A stretch of DNA of 64,000 nucleotides from an uncultured Gammaproteobacteria bacterium. GTDB taxonomy: Bacteria; Pseudomonadota; Gammaproteobacteria; Eutrophobiales; Eutrophobiaceae. The notes beneath the pieces are model-generated. The model worked only from the letters and a program-made list of their open reading frames with translations, ran no database searches and had not been told where the DNA came from. The DNA is taken from NCBI GenBank assembly GCA_943788005.1, contig CALSOP010000002.1:588573-652572 (forward strand), in the 5' to 3' direction. Positions 9,652 through 18,795 of this stretch are shown here, one piece after another. Both the position numbers and the translations under genes were made by a program. The first letter of the stretch is position 1, and every line of letters begins with the position of its first letter.

Positions 9652-11058
9652 ATGTCATCAAATAATAGCTCTCGCCTTTTTGTGCTTGATACAAATGTAC
9701 TCATGCATGACCCTGCTTCGCTGTTTCGTTTTCAAGAACATGATGTTTTTATTCCTATGGTCGTGCTGGAAGAACTTGATCATGCCAAAAAAGGGGTTTC
9801 TGAAGTTGCCCGAAATGTCCGCCAGGTAAGTCGTTTCATTGATGAAATAATTAATGATGCCGAAACTGATGACATTAATAACGGTCTAGGACTTAATTCA
9901 GCAAGAACATTAAATGGGAATATTGAGCCTTGTGGGAAGTTGTATTTACAAACACAGATATTACCTGACAGTTTGCCAGAATCTTTGCCTGGTAAAAATG
10001 CAGATAACACTATTTTAGGCACCACACTATCCTTACAGAAAAAATACCCGGATAAAGTTGTTATCTTGATTTCTAAAGACATTAACCTGCGAATTAAAGC
10101 GCATATCCTGGGCATTAAGACTGAAGACTACACCAGTGATCAGGTGTTGGATGATGCTGATTTACTTTATACCGGTATCAATGAATTACCTGCCAACTTT
10201 TGGGATACAAAATCTGAGGCACTCACTTCCTGGCAAGAAGATATGCGCACCTTGTATGAAATAAAGGGGCAACCACTTGAAGAGTGCTATCCACACCAAA
10301 GTCTCTACAGCAATGAAGGCTCTGGCTTCGAAGCGCTGGTTAAAAAGACTGACAAAGATAAAACAACATTAGTCCATGCCATTGATTATAGAAAAGAGAA
10401 TCACGCGGTATGGGGTGTAAATGCACGAAATCGGGAACAGAATTTTGCCTTAAATCTGTTAATGGACCCCGAAATAGATATGGTTACTATTCTTGGTGCT
10501 GCTGGTACTGGTAAAACGTTGCTGACACTAGCCGCCGGCCTGGATCAGGTCATGGAAAAGAAACTATATCGTGACATCATCATAACCCGCGTGACTATCC
10601 CAGTCGGGGAAGACATCGGCTTCTTGCCTGGCACTGAAGAGGAAAAAATGGCGCCGTGGATGGGTGCATTACTGGATAATCTTGAAGTTTTAACAAGCTC
10701 AGATGAAAGTGGCGAGTGGGAACGCGCCGCTACCGCAGATATACTAAACAAGCGTATTAAGATCCGTTCACTCAACTTTATGCGCGGACGCACCTTTCTT
10801 AATCGCTTTATTATTGTAGATGAGGCTCAGAATCTGACAGCCAAGCAAATGAAAACATTAATAACACGTGCCGGCCCCGACAGTAAATTGATTATTCTTG
10901 GAAATATTTCACAAATCGACACACCTTATCTCACAGAAACCACTTCAGGCCTTACCTATGTAGTAGACCGTTTTAAAAACTGGGAACACAGTGGTCACAT
11001 AACATTGATGCGTGGTGAACGCTCACGTTTGGCTGACTTTGCCAGTGAAGTCCTCTGA
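9652..11058 (+). CDS. PhoH family protein with N-terminal PIN domain (PhoH2 type)
   Basis: The 468-residue protein joins a PIN ribonuclease domain (FVLDTNVLMHDP at residues 5-16, with further conserved acidic residues to about 140) to a PhoH ATPase/helicase-like domain (Walker A GAAGTGKTLL near residue 282; Walker B FIIVDEAQNL near 386; GNISQID near 423). PIN-PhoH proteins of this architecture are reported as RNA-unwinding ribonucleases, distinct from the phosphate-regulated PhoH. The gene lies 18 bp after bcp on the same strand and may be cotranscribed. Confidence 0.88.
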   Translation: MSSNNSSRLFVLDTNVLMHDPASLFRFQEHDVFIPMVVLEELDHAKKGVSEVARNVRQVSRFIDEIINDAETDDINNGLGLNSARTLNGNIEPCGKLYLQTQILPDSLPESLPGKNADNTILGTTLSLQKKYPDKVVILISKDINLRIKAHILGIKTEDYTSDQVLDDADLLYTGINELPANFWDTKSEALTSWQEDMRTLYEIKGQPLEECYPHQSLYSNEGSGFEALVKKTDKDKTTLVHAIDYRKENHAVWGVNARNREQNFALNLLMDPEIDMVTILGAAGTGKTLLTLAAGLDQVMEKKLYRDIIITRVTIPVGEDIGFLPGTEEEKMAPWMGALLDNLEVLTSSDESGEWERAATADILNKRIKIRSLNFMRGRTFLNRFIIVDEAQNLTAKQMKTLITRAGPDSKLIILGNISQIDTPYLTETTSGLTYVVDRFKNWEHSGHITLMRGERSRLADFASEVL

Positions 11059-11189
11059 TAAAAAACTGATAATTTGCTTCTGCTAAATCCTGACCATGAT
11101 TTGGATTAAATCGGCTATAGATTTTAGAAATAATGCCGATATAAATATTGACTCATTTAATGCATCAATACCTATGATTGAAACAGACC

Positions 11190-11963
11190 ATGCAGCAAGC
11201 TATACAACAAAGTTCTTATAGCGTTCTCCCTCAAGAACAGTCATATCAAAATGACTTGCTACTTGCCGCAGATTTTCAACGCGCCGTATTACCGAAAATT
11301 ATTGATGTAGATTACCTCGATGTAAATTTGATTTATAAGCCTTACGATTCTGTTTCTGGTGATGTTTATGATTTTATTTTAAACCGGGAACGAGAACTCG
11401 CCATCTTCGTTGGTGATGCTACTGGTCATGGCATTTCAGCAGCACTAATGACCATGATGGTACATATCGCCATTGATAGTCTTAAAGCTAATTTATCCAC
11501 GGATGAATCCCTACGAAAATTAAATCGATTAATTGCCTCTCGAAACACAGGCCGGTCTGTCAGCAGTGTCTTAATGCGAATCGCTCCTGATGGCACAATG
11601 AACGTAACACATGCAGGTCATCCATCGGTGATTATCATACCCACAGATGAATCTGAGCTTGTACTATTTGATGAAGCGGGTTGTGCACTTGGATTATTTA
11701 TAGAGGAACCCGTGAAATATATTGAGGAAACATATCAATTAAAACCAGGTGACAAAGTCATATCCTATACAGACGGACTTATTGAATGGCGCAATGAACA
11801 CAAAGAGGTTTATGGGATTGATCGACTATTTAGTTACATCCAAAATAATCGCTCGCTTGAATGCGAACCCTTGATGCAGGGAATTTATAATGATGTTGAA
11901 TCATTTGCTAACAACCAAGCAATCAATGATGATTTAACATTGTTGGTTGCAGAATACAGTTAG
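11190..11963 (+). CDS. SpoIIE/PP2C-type serine phosphatase
   Basis: The product of about 257 residues is a PP2C-like phosphatase of the RsbU/SpoIIE branch. It shows the family's metal-binding acidic motifs: SGDVYDF near residue 55, VGDATGHGISAALMTM near 75, and SYTDGLIEW near 195. A short N-terminal helix (LLLAADFQRAVLPKI) is the usual linker. No receiver, GAF or HAMP domain is present, so it would need a partner for its signal. I prefer ATG 11190; an in-frame TTG at 11178 is also possible. It converges on the next gene with a 25-bp gap. Targets are not visible; anti-anti-sigma factors are the usual ones in this branch. Confidence 0.8.
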   Translation: MQQAIQQSSYSVLPQEQSYQNDLLLAADFQRAVLPKIIDVDYLDVNLIYKPYDSVSGDVYDFILNRERELAIFVGDATGHGISAALMTMMVHIAIDSLKANLSTDESLRKLNRLIASRNTGRSVSSVLMRIAPDGTMNVTHAGHPSVIIIPTDESELVLFDEAGCALGLFIEEPVKYIEETYQLKPGDKVISYTDGLIEWRNEHKEVYGIDRLFSYIQNNRSLECEPLMQGIYNDVESFANNQAINDDLTLLVAEYS

Positions 11964-11988
11964 TTACCTGACATCAAAACGTACAAAA

Positions 11989-13068
11989 CTAACTCTGCCC
12001 CTGCAAAGTAGTATCATCACTTTCGTGTGTCGGCCAAACATTGATTAAGGCCTTAACCAAAGTCGCTAAAGGAATAGCAAAGAACACACCCAGGAAACCC
12101 CACAAGCCACCAAAGACAAGAATCGCAACAATGATTGCAACCGGATGCAAGTTAACAGCTTCTGAAAAAAGTATTGGCACTAAAACATTACCGTCTAGAA
12201 ACTGAATGACGCCATAGGCTACCAATAGCCAGACAAAATCGGGTGTTAAACCCCATTGGAAGTAAGCAACAAAAGCGATCGGTAGCGTAACTACTGCAGC
12301 ACCAATGTAGGGAATCAACACAGACAAACCCACTATCAAACCTAACAGTGGCGCATAATTAAGACCAAATAAAACAAAAGTAATATAGGAAGCGCTTCCA
12401 ACAATTATGATCTCGTTGAATTTACCACGCACATAATTACCTATCTGCGCATCCATCTCTATCCAGATCTCATTTATTAGTCGCCTCTCTTTGGGCAGAA
12501 AACGTCCCAGCCAATCTATGATGAGTTCCTTATCTTTTAGAAAAAAGAAGATCATAAGTGGCACCAATACAAGATAAACGAGTACTGTAATAATGGCGGG
12601 TATCGAAGCGACAGAAATTGAAAGCACACTCCCCCCAAGCTCGCTAAAACCCTGACGAATCGTGATGATCAATTGACCGACATAATCTTCTGAAATGAAC
12701 TCGGGATATTGCCCTGGTAACTGCAATAACAAGGCTTGTCCATTATTAATCATATCCGGCACTTCCTGAAAAAACTGACTTACCTGCTTTGATAATAGGG
12801 GCAACAGCCCGAATAGGATAAACATCATAAAGGCGACAAATAAGAGATAAACAAGATTAACTGCCAAAAACCTTGAGGATATTTTTCTTTGTAACTTGGC
12901 TACGCCACCTTCAAGTAAATAAGCAATGACCATCGCCGCTAACAACGGTGCTAACATCTTACCCATTGTTAGCAAGACAATAGCACTAAGAACCAGCAAA
13001 ACGACTAATAATGCCGCTTGCGGATCAGTAAAGTATCGTCGATACCATGAATTAATAAACTCAAACAT
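11989..13068 (-). CDS. AI-2E/PerM family membrane transporter
   Basis: The 359-residue protein has eight or so membrane segments and the layout of the AI-2E exporter-like family: an N-terminal pair, a soluble middle section (FFQEVPDMINNGQALLLQLPGQYPEF) and a C-terminal bundle containing GSASYITFVLFGLNYAPLLG and IPYIGAAVVTLPIA. Members export or exchange various solutes including Na+/H+; the substrate here cannot be inferred. Its start lies 110 bp downstream of a strong terminator (13178-13209) that is itself behind a sigma-54 promoter, so part of its transcription may depend on read-through. Confidence 0.82.
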   Translation of the reverse strand: MFEFINSWYRRYFTDPQAALLVVLLVLSAIVLLTMGKMLAPLLAAMVIAYLLEGGVAKLQRKISSRFLAVNLVYLLFVAFMMFILFGLLPLLSKQVSQFFQEVPDMINNGQALLLQLPGQYPEFISEDYVGQLIITIRQGFSELGGSVLSISVASIPAIITVLVYLVLVPLMIFFFLKDKELIIDWLGRFLPKERRLINEIWIEMDAQIGNYVRGKFNEIIIVGSASYITFVLFGLNYAPLLGLIVGLSVLIPYIGAAVVTLPIAFVAYFQWGLTPDFVWLLVAYGVIQFLDGNVLVPILFSEAVNLHPVAIIVAILVFGGLWGFLGVFFAIPLATLVKALINVWPTHESDDTTLQGQS

Positions 13069-13177
13069 CTTTTTAAATAGTTAAATGTAAATTATTTTCA
13101 TCATAACGATATCTTACCTAGACAGCGAGTTTACATAGGCACGTATATCTAAATTACTGACAAAATTATATGGTATT

Positions 13178-13209
13178 AAAAAAAAAGGGCGCCGGAGGGG
13201 GTGGCGCCC
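13178..13209 (-). terminator. Strong intrinsic terminator of the candidate sRNA
   Basis: A perfect 7-bp all-G/C stem (GGGCGCC with GGCGCCC) closes a nine-base C-rich loop and is followed on the minus strand by nine T (13186-13178). It has the U-tract only in the minus direction, so it must end a transcript that begins in the 13210-13434 gap, where no protein gene lies on that strand. Confidence 0.85.
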
Positions 13210-13264
13210 GATAAAAATACAACAAAACTGTTGAGGAGGGTTAAGCAAATATAAAATTCTATGT
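13178..13264 (-). ncRNA. Candidate sigma-54-dependent C-rich small RNA (or terminated leader of the AI-2E permease gene)
   Basis: Starting twelve bases after the -12 element, the minus strand would give an 87-nt RNA. Its 5' part is AU-rich and then exposes CCCUCCUC (13233-13240). A 5-bp hairpin CAACA-GUUU-UGUUG follows (13220-13233), then a U-rich single strand typical of Hfq sites, then a terminator stem GGGCGCC/GGCGCCC (13187-13209) with the nine-base loop ACCCCCUCC and nine U. No ORF fits inside. C-rich loops complementary to GGAGG are typical of sRNAs that block ribosome binding. It matches no family I know; it is not Qrr. It could also be an attenuated leader for the gene at 13068. Confidence 0.6.
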
Positions 13265-13274
13265 GTATCTTTAT

Positions 13275-13290
13275 TGCAGGTGTTGTGCCA
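13275..13290 (-). promoter_or_regulatory. Sigma-54 (-24/-12) promoter
   Basis: TGGCACAACACCTGCA on the minus strand keeps the invariant GG and GC dinucleotides ten bases apart and matches the consensus TGGCACG-N4-TTGCW except at two positions. The same TGGCAC-N6-TGC pattern occurs before the pqqA genes. Predicted start is about 13264. The upstream region to 13434 is AT-rich and holds GGTGCATTGCAATACC, a partial dyad that might bind an activator. Confidence 0.65.
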
Positions 13291-13434
13291 ATGTTTGTTT
13301 TTAATATATTTCAGTAACTTAGCTTACAAATAATTCGTATATGTTTAAGAATTGCACTACGGCGGTGAGTTTTAGGACGCATATGGTGCATTGCAATACC
13401 TGTTTTATGAATCTGAATAATATTTATATATCCA

Positions 13435-14487
13435 ATGGATAAATCACAATTATCTAGTCATATAAAATCGTGGGGGACTGAATTAGGCTTCCAACAAGTT
13501 GGTATTACAACGACTGATCTGGAAGAGGATGAGGCGCACCTTATAAACTGGCTGAAAGAAGAACGCCATGGTGAGATGTCGTATATGCAGCGACATGGTA
13601 CGAAACGAAGTCGCCCAAGCGATCTTGTGCCGGGCACTATCAGTGTTATTTCTCTGCGAATGGATTACTTACCCCCCTCTAGTAAACATCCGGCTCAGGT
13701 ATTAAAGAATAAGGAGCTTGCGTATGTTTCCCGATATGCAATGGGCCGTGATTACCACAAACTTATGCGTCGGCGTATTCAGAAACTAGCCACCAAAATA
13801 GAAACACATTACGGAGATTTTGGTTATCGCTGTTTTGTCGATAGCGCACCAATCCTGGAAAAAGCATTAGCACGAAATGCAGGACTGGGATGGATAGGTA
13901 AACACAGCAACCTCATCAACCCTAAAGCAGGCTCATGGTTTTTCCTGGGTGAGATTTATACCGACTTACCGCTCGAAATTGACAAGCCTTTTACAGAACA
14001 TCATTGCGGAAGCTGTAACGCTTGTATCGACATATGCCCGACTCAAGCAATTGTTGGCCCTATGCAGGTTGATGCGCGTCGTTGTATATCTTATTTGACA
14101 ATAGAACTACGCAGTTCAATCCCGGAAGAATTTCGCAAGATGATTGGTAACCGTGTTTATGGTTGTGATGATTGCCAATTAATCTGTCCATGGAATAAAT
14201 TTGCCAAGAACAGTGAAGAAGAAGATTTTCGCGTGCGTAATGGCTTGGATGCACCCACATTAATTGAATTATTTGCCTGGACAGAGGCTGAGTTTCTAAA
14301 GAATACCGAAGGTTCTGCCATTCGGCGTATAGGGTATGAATGTTGGTCCAGAAATATAGCTGTTGGTTTAGGTAACGCAACTAAAACTGATGGAACAATT
14401 AATGCATTAAGGTCTCGAGAAAATGATCCTTCTGTAATGGTGCGTGAACATGTTTCGTGGGCGCTTGCCCAACATGAGTGTCACTAA
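13435..14487 (+). CDS. queG: Epoxyqueuosine reductase QueG
   Basis: QueG reduces epoxyqueuosine to queuosine in tRNA, the last step of queuosine synthesis, using cobalamin and two [4Fe-4S] clusters. The 350-residue length is normal. The ferredoxin-like part shows HHCGSCNACIDICPTQAI near residue 187 and then CDDCQLICPWN near 239, together with a conserved Cys at RRCISY between them, which supply the two clusters. The N-terminal half contains the conserved SAPILEKALARNAGLGWIGKH. It stands alone on the plus strand and ends 15 bp from the convergent NfeD gene. Confidence 0.95.
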   Translation: MDKSQLSSHIKSWGTELGFQQVGITTTDLEEDEAHLINWLKEERHGEMSYMQRHGTKRSRPSDLVPGTISVISLRMDYLPPSSKHPAQVLKNKELAYVSRYAMGRDYHKLMRRRIQKLATKIETHYGDFGYRCFVDSAPILEKALARNAGLGWIGKHSNLINPKAGSWFFLGEIYTDLPLEIDKPFTEHHCGSCNACIDICPTQAIVGPMQVDARRCISYLTIELRSSIPEEFRKMIGNRVYGCDDCQLICPWNKFAKNSEEEDFRVRNGLDAPTLIELFAWTEAEFLKNTEGSAIRRIGYECWSRNIAVGLGNATKTDGTINALRSRENDPSVMVREHVSWALAQHECH

Positions 14488-14502
14488 ATTATAATTTATT
14501 AA

Positions 14503-14961
14503 CTATTTAGAAAACATTGTTTCTGTTTCTACATTGAAGATAGTGCCTTCGACACTCATTACACGGACTTTCATCCCCGCCGGCATATCTGAACCTTTAA
14601 CTCTCCAGGTAGAATCATCAACCTTGATCTTGCCCACACCATTCACTATTGCCTCTTCAAGTGTAAAACTGCGACCGACATATTGTTCCCCACGTCTATT
14701 GAGATTAGGTTGATCATTAACATTAGGATTCGACTTTTTATGTCGTTTGTACAGAATTAAACAGACGACTGATAGTACACCAAAAATAATGACCTGAATT
14801 AAGACGGGCATGTCAGGGATCACATAAATTGACAGTCCAACAACAAAAGCTGAAATGCCCATCCATAGGAAATATGCTGCGGGTAAAATCATTTCAATAA
14901 TAATCATTACCACTGCCGCTATAAGCCAGTGCCAAAATTCAATCTGATCTAACCATTCCAT
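14503..14961 (-). CDS. NfeD family membrane protein
   Basis: The start is set at MEWLDQIEFWHW (14961) because AAGGAGA lies just before it; a longer frame upstream overlaps the preceding gene. The protein of about 152 residues has two or three N-terminal membrane segments and a C-terminal OB-fold (YVGRSFTLEEAIVNGVGKIKVDDSTWRVKG), the NfeD pattern. It directly follows an SPFH/stomatin gene, the standard partner, with a ten-base gap. The pair is thought to organise membrane microdomains or quality control; the exact role is not shown by the sequence. Confidence 0.88.
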   Translation of the reverse strand: MEWLDQIEFWHWLIAAVVMIIIEMILPAAYFLWMGISAFVVGLSIYVIPDMPVLIQVIIFGVLSVVCLILYKRHKKSNPNVNDQPNLNRRGEQYVGRSFTLEEAIVNGVGKIKVDDSTWRVKGSDMPAGMKVRVMSVEGTIFNVETETMFSK

Positions 14962-14971
14962 AAGTGTCTCC

Positions 14972-15913
14972 TTACTCTTGGACGCTTGAAGTGTCTTTAT
15001 CTTTACCAAAGGTCTCTTTGGCAATCTCTGTAATGCCCGCTATTGAACCGATTAAGCTACTGGCTTCCAGAGGCATCAGTACTACTTTTGTATTCGGTGC
15101 TGCGGCGATATCTTTTAGGGCATCGACATACTTCGTCGCAACGAAATAGTTAACCGCTTGTATATCACCTGTTGCTATTGCATTAGAAACATCAGTCGTT
15201 GCCTTTGCTTCAGCTTCAGCCTGACGTTCTCTTGCTTCCGCATCACGAAAAGCTGATTCCTTACGACCCTCTGCTTCGAGAATAGCGGCTCGCTTTTCAC
15301 CATCTGCTTTTAAGATTTCTGCTTGTTTGAAACCTTCTGCTTCAAGAATATTAGCTCGCTTTTCACGCTCTGCTTTCATCTGCCGTGCCATTGAGTCGAC
15401 CAAGTCTTTTGGTGGAGAGATATCCTTAATTTCGATACGTGTCACCTTAACACCCCACGGACTTGTCGCTTCATCAACCACCTGCAATAGCTGTGCGTTA
15501 ATCGTGTCTCGTTGTGATAACAATTGATCCAAATCCATTGAGCCCATGACGGTTCGGATATTGGTCATGGTTAGATTCAAGATCGCACGTGTGAGGTTAT
15601 TGACCTCGTATGCTGCTTGAGCAGCGTTAAGCACTTGAAAGAAAACAACACCATCGACCCTAACCATAGCGTTATCTTTCGTAATGACTTCCTGCGAGGG
15701 GACATCAACTACCGTCTCCATCATATTCATCTTAGCGCCGATTCTATCAAAGAAAGGAATTATGATATGCAGGCCGGGCGACAATGTCCGCGTGTACTCT
15801 CCGAATCGCTCAACCGTATATTCATTACCCTGAGTAACAATGGTTACTGCTTTGGTTATGACGACAAAAATAAACAGTGCTAAACAAAATATAAAAAATG
15901 CTAATCCAGTCAT
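14972..15913 (-). CDS. SPFH domain/stomatin-like protein (QmcA-like)
   Basis: The 313-residue protein has one N-terminal membrane anchor ([18 protein letters not shown]) followed by an SPFH domain ([25 protein letters not shown] near residue 35), a conserved [15 protein letters not shown] segment and an Ala/Glu-rich coiled coil with repeated KRAxILEAEG units (residues about 185-225). The Shine-Dalgarno AAGGGAAC precedes the ATG. With NfeD it forms a stomatin/NfeD operon. Such proteins make large membrane-bound rings and are linked to FtsH-type quality control in relatives; that is family knowledge. Confidence 0.9.
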   Translation of the reverse strand: MTGLAFFIFCLALFIFVVITKAVTIVTQGNEYTVERFGEYTRTLSPGLHIIIPFFDRIGAKMNMMETVVDVPSQEVITKDNAMVRVDGVVFFQVLNAAQAAYEVNNLTRAILNLTMTNIRTVMGSMDLDQLLSQRDTINAQLLQVVDEATSPWGVKVTRIEIKDISPPKDLVDSMARQMKAEREKRANILEAEGFKQAEILKADGEKRAAILEAEGRKESAFRDAEARERQAEAEAKATTDVSNAIATGDIQAVNYFVATKYVDALKDIAAAPNTKVVLMPLEASSLIGSIAGITEIAKETFGKDKDTSSVQE

Positions 15914-15953
15914 AAGCTTGTTCCCTTAATTTTTGTAATATTAGTAACTTCGA

Positions 15954-16322
15954 TTATTTTATAAAACGTATCGTATATGGGTAACGGTAACGCACACCTT
16001 CATTGGCTTTGATGGAGGCCATAATGACAACAATAATTTGATAGATGATTAACACACCAAGCAATAAAAATCCGATAAAAACCAACATCAATATTGCTGA
16101 AACAATAACAGCAATAAGCATCGTTAATTGAAAATTCAGTGACTCTTTACCCTGATCATTTACAAAAGGCATCTCATCCTTCTTAATCAGCCAAATTATC
16201 AACGGGCCAAGCACACTGCCAAATGGGATTAAATAGCCAGAGAAAGAAATAAGATGACACAACATACCCCATAAACGCTCATCTTTATCAGGTGAGTTCA
16301 CATCTTCAATATCCTGAGCCAT
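15954..16322 (-). CDS. DUF4870 (Tic20-like) membrane protein
   Basis: The start MAQDIEDVNSPDKDERLWG at 16322 is chosen because GGAG lies six bases before it; an ATG 15 bases upstream has no such site. The 122-residue protein has the DUF4870 pattern: a short acidic N-terminus, WGMLCHLISFSGYLIPFGSVLGPLIIWLIKKDE, then two more hydrophobic segments and a basic end (RYPYTIRFIK). Function of the family is not established. It lies in the same orientation as the SPFH-NfeD pair, 40 bp upstream of the SPFH gene, and could share its transcript. Confidence 0.8.
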   Translation of the reverse strand: MAQDIEDVNSPDKDERLWGMLCHLISFSGYLIPFGSVLGPLIIWLIKKDEMPFVNDQGKESLNFQLTMLIAVIVSAILMLVFIGFLLLGVLIIYQIIVVIMASIKANEGVRYRYPYTIRFIK

Positions 16323-16414
16323 ACCGATCTCCTGCATGAACAGTTCGCTAATCGTGTAGTTGTTTTTTGTTTGTTGGAAACATTATCATTCCAGAGGTGG
16401 TTTGTCTCAGGGAA

Positions 16415-17287
16415 TTATCGCTTACTGGGCTCATCGTCATTATTTTCCAGATTACCGTCAAAATTCTCATCGACCATGATAGACATACCGGGAGCTGCCT
16501 TATCAAGCCAGCCGCGAATACGCTTGATGAGTACGTCTTCCATCTTATTAAAGTAATGATCGGCTCCTTCTATCTCTAATTGAACATACTGTCGATTATT
16601 ACCTTTTTTTGCCGCAAGACGTCTATCCGGAGCCTGATTGATGACATTCCTAAAATCACGGCTACCGAATATGTCTAATACCGGAATTTGAGTTTTTTCT
16701 ACCAAACCCAGTATATCCATTGCCGGCTTTAGAAAAGGGTAGTCTTGTAAACCGAGCGCCACTAAGGCGACAACCTTCTGTTTTGCTTCTTTTTCTAGAT
16801 AAGCAAGCGAAGTAGCCGCACCGAAACTATGCCCAATAACAACAATATTCAGGAATTTACGTTCACGCAAACAACGCACAGCGGCCTTAATCCTCTCTGC
16901 CCCCTGTTGTAGCGTTTTACCATAATCTTCAATCTGATTTTCCGGTGCGACAACGGGCAATTGGATCGACAAGGTAGTCCAACCATGTTCGGGCAATCTG
17001 GTACGCAGGGGTGATATCGTTTGTGGCCAATCCGCATGCCCGCCCATTGCATGCAGAAGGATTACCGCACCATGTGCGGTTTCATTGGTTTGGCTGGTAA
17101 ATAGCGCTAGAAAATCCTCACCTTTTGCATCAAGCCATAGGATTTCCGTGCCTTTCAGATTCTCCGCTAACTTTTCAGTCGTTCTTTTCTCCCAATCCCT
17201 GTCCATATTGTCGGCAAGAACGGACAATGCATTCCCCAGAATCAATAAAAAAACAATATTTAATGTCGCTATCTTTCTCATAATCAT
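16415..17287 (-). CDS. DUF3530 family periplasmic alpha/beta hydrolase
   Basis: The 290-residue protein has a cleavable signal (IVFLLILGNALSVLA) and an alpha/beta-hydrolase body with the nucleophile elbow GHSFGA near residue 154. The oxyanion region (VILLHAMGGHADWPQ) and a late GADHYF supply the other expected elements, with the His near residue 256. It matches the DUF3530 family, whose substrates are unknown. The C-terminal tail is acidic (GNLENNDDEP). The gene is monocistronic, divergent from rpe, with 118 bp between them. Confidence 0.78.
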   Translation of the reverse strand: MIMRKIATLNIVFLLILGNALSVLADNMDRDWEKRTTEKLAENLKGTEILWLDAKGEDFLALFTSQTNETAHGAVILLHAMGGHADWPQTISPLRTRLPEHGWTTLSIQLPVVAPENQIEDYGKTLQQGAERIKAAVRCLRERKFLNIVVIGHSFGAATSLAYLEKEAKQKVVALVALGLQDYPFLKPAMDILGLVEKTQIPVLDIFGSRDFRNVINQAPDRRLAAKKGNNRQYVQLEIEGADHYFNKMEDVLIKRIRGWLDKAAPGMSIMVDENFDGNLENNDDEPSKR

Positions 17288-17405
17288 CTCTTAGACCTCA
17301 GTAACTATTTAGCAACAAGTAGGCCAGATAGTAGCGATGCACGGGCTGATCAGGTAAAGTTGCCCCACTTTAAATAGCGTTTAAATCAGAACGAACGATA
17401 AATTC

Positions 17406-18080
17406 ATGACTAATTATGTAATCGCACCTTCAATCCTGTCAGCTGATATGGCACGACTCGGCGAAGAGACCGAAACAGTATTAGCTGCGGGCGCTGATTT
17501 TGTCCATATCGATGTCATGGATAATCACTATGTGCCTAATCTGACCTTCGGCCCCGTTGTCGTCAAGGCCTTACGAGACTTTGGCATCAAGGCTACGCTA
17601 GACGTGCATTTAATGATCAAGCCAGTCGACCGCATTATTCCCGATTTTGCGGCTGCGGGTGCCAGTTATATTACCTTTCACCCTGAAGCTTCGGAACATG
17701 TAGACCGGAGCTTGCAGTTAATTCGTGATAATGGTTGTAAGTCAGGCCTGGTTTTTAACCCAGCCACACCACTTGATGTGCTGAAACATGTCATGGATAA
17801 GGTGGATATGATTCTGTTGATGTCGGTAAACCCTGGATTTGGTGGACAATCTTTTATTAACTCGGCCTTGGATAAACTGAGAACAGCAAGAAAATTGATT
17901 GATGATTCTGGTAGAGATATCCGACTCGAAATAGATGGTGGCGTTAAAATTGATAACATCCGCGAAATCGCCAAAGCAGGCGCAGACACCTTTGTTGCTG
18001 GCTCAGCTATTTTCGGTAGTGATGATTACCAAAAAACCATTATAGCAATGCGAGAACAACTAGCCCAAGCCAATAGCTAG
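17406..18080 (+). CDS. rpe: Ribulose-phosphate 3-epimerase
   Basis: Rpe interconverts ribulose-5-phosphate and xylulose-5-phosphate in the pentose phosphate pathway. The 224-residue TIM barrel shows [15 protein letters not shown] at the start, [18 protein letters not shown] (metal-binding His and catalytic Asp), [18 protein letters not shown] and LEIDGGVK with the second catalytic Asp. It heads the rpe-gph-trpE cluster, a frequent gammaproteobacterial layout. Confidence 0.96.
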   Translation: MTNYVIAPSILSADMARLGEETETVLAAGADFVHIDVMDNHYVPNLTFGPVVVKALRDFGIKATLDVHLMIKPVDRIIPDFAAAGASYITFHPEASEHVDRSLQLIRDNGCKSGLVFNPATPLDVLKHVMDKVDMILLMSVNPGFGGQSFINSALDKLRTARKLIDDSGRDIRLEIDGGVKIDNIREIAKAGADTFVAGSAIFGSDDYQKTIIAMREQLAQANS

Positions 18081-18123
18081 TCTAAAATCGATTTATTCAT
18101 TTTTACCTTGCGCCAATTACATT

Positions 18124-18795
18124 ATGTCTATCAATACACCTGAACTAGTTTTGCTTGACCTTGACGGCACTTTGGTCGATTCAATACCTGATCTCGCCAA
18201 TTCAGTTAATAAAACGTTAGTAGAATTTTCAATCGCTGAAAGAGAAATTAATAGTATCCGCAATTGGGTAGGTAATGGAGTTGAAAAACTCTTGCACCGT
18301 GCAATCACCAATGACATTGATGGTGAGGCAGAGCCTCAACTATTTGATAACGCTTATACAAGCTTTATGGATACCTACAGTAAAAACATGTGCGTAATGA
18401 GCGTCTGTTACCCTGGTGTTCGTGAAGGTATCGATTATCTAAAAGAAAGAAACATTAAACTCGGCTGTGTCACAAACAAGAGCGGACAATTTGTTGGGCC
18501 AATTCTGGAAAAACTCGGATTGATAGATGACATGAGTATTATTATTGCCGGCGATACACTACCTAAAAAGAAACCGGACCCTTTGCCATTATTACATGCA
18601 GCTTCGTTTTTCGAAATCGATCCAAAAAACTCTTTAATGATTGGAGATTCAGTCAGTGATGTTAAAGCAGCACGTGCGGCTGATTTCCAAATCGTTTGTG
18701 TCAGTTATGGTTATAACCATGGCAATGATATTCGTGACACAAACCCGGACGGCGTCGTAGATTCATTAGCAGACTTGCCACAGTTGTTTCATTAA
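18124..18795 (+). CDS. gph: Phosphoglycolate phosphatase (HAD superfamily)
   Basis: Gph removes phosphate from 2-phosphoglycolate formed during DNA repair. The 223-residue HAD enzyme shows motif [12 protein letters not shown] (residues 8-18), motif II with CVTNKSG near 117, and motifs III/IV as KPDPLPLL and [12 protein letters not shown]. The cap domain sits between motifs I and II. Its TAA stop overlaps the trpE start by one base (TAATG), so the two are translationally coupled. Confidence 0.92.
   Translation: MSINTPELVLLDLDGTLVDSIPDLANSVNKTLVEFSIAEREINSIRNWVGNGVEKLLHRAITNDIDGEAEPQLFDNAYTSFMDTYSKNMCVMSVCYPGVREGIDYLKERNIKLGCVTNKSGQFVGPILEKLGLIDDMSIIIAGDTLPKKKPDPLPLLHAASFFEIDPKNSLMIGDSVSDVKAARAADFQIVCVSYGYNHGNDIRDTNPDGVVDSLADLPQLFH

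Noticed and set aside
13233-13240. GAGGAGGG on the plus strand as a ribosome-binding site
   Set aside because: No start codon lies 5-12 bases after it; the next ATG is about 20 bases on with a very short frame. The same bases make better sense as the C-rich segment of a minus-strand RNA.
13178-13264. Identification of the sigma-54 RNA as Qrr
   Set aside because: The RNA lacks the conserved Qrr core and its terminator stem, and no luxO-like gene is nearby; only the promoter class is shared.
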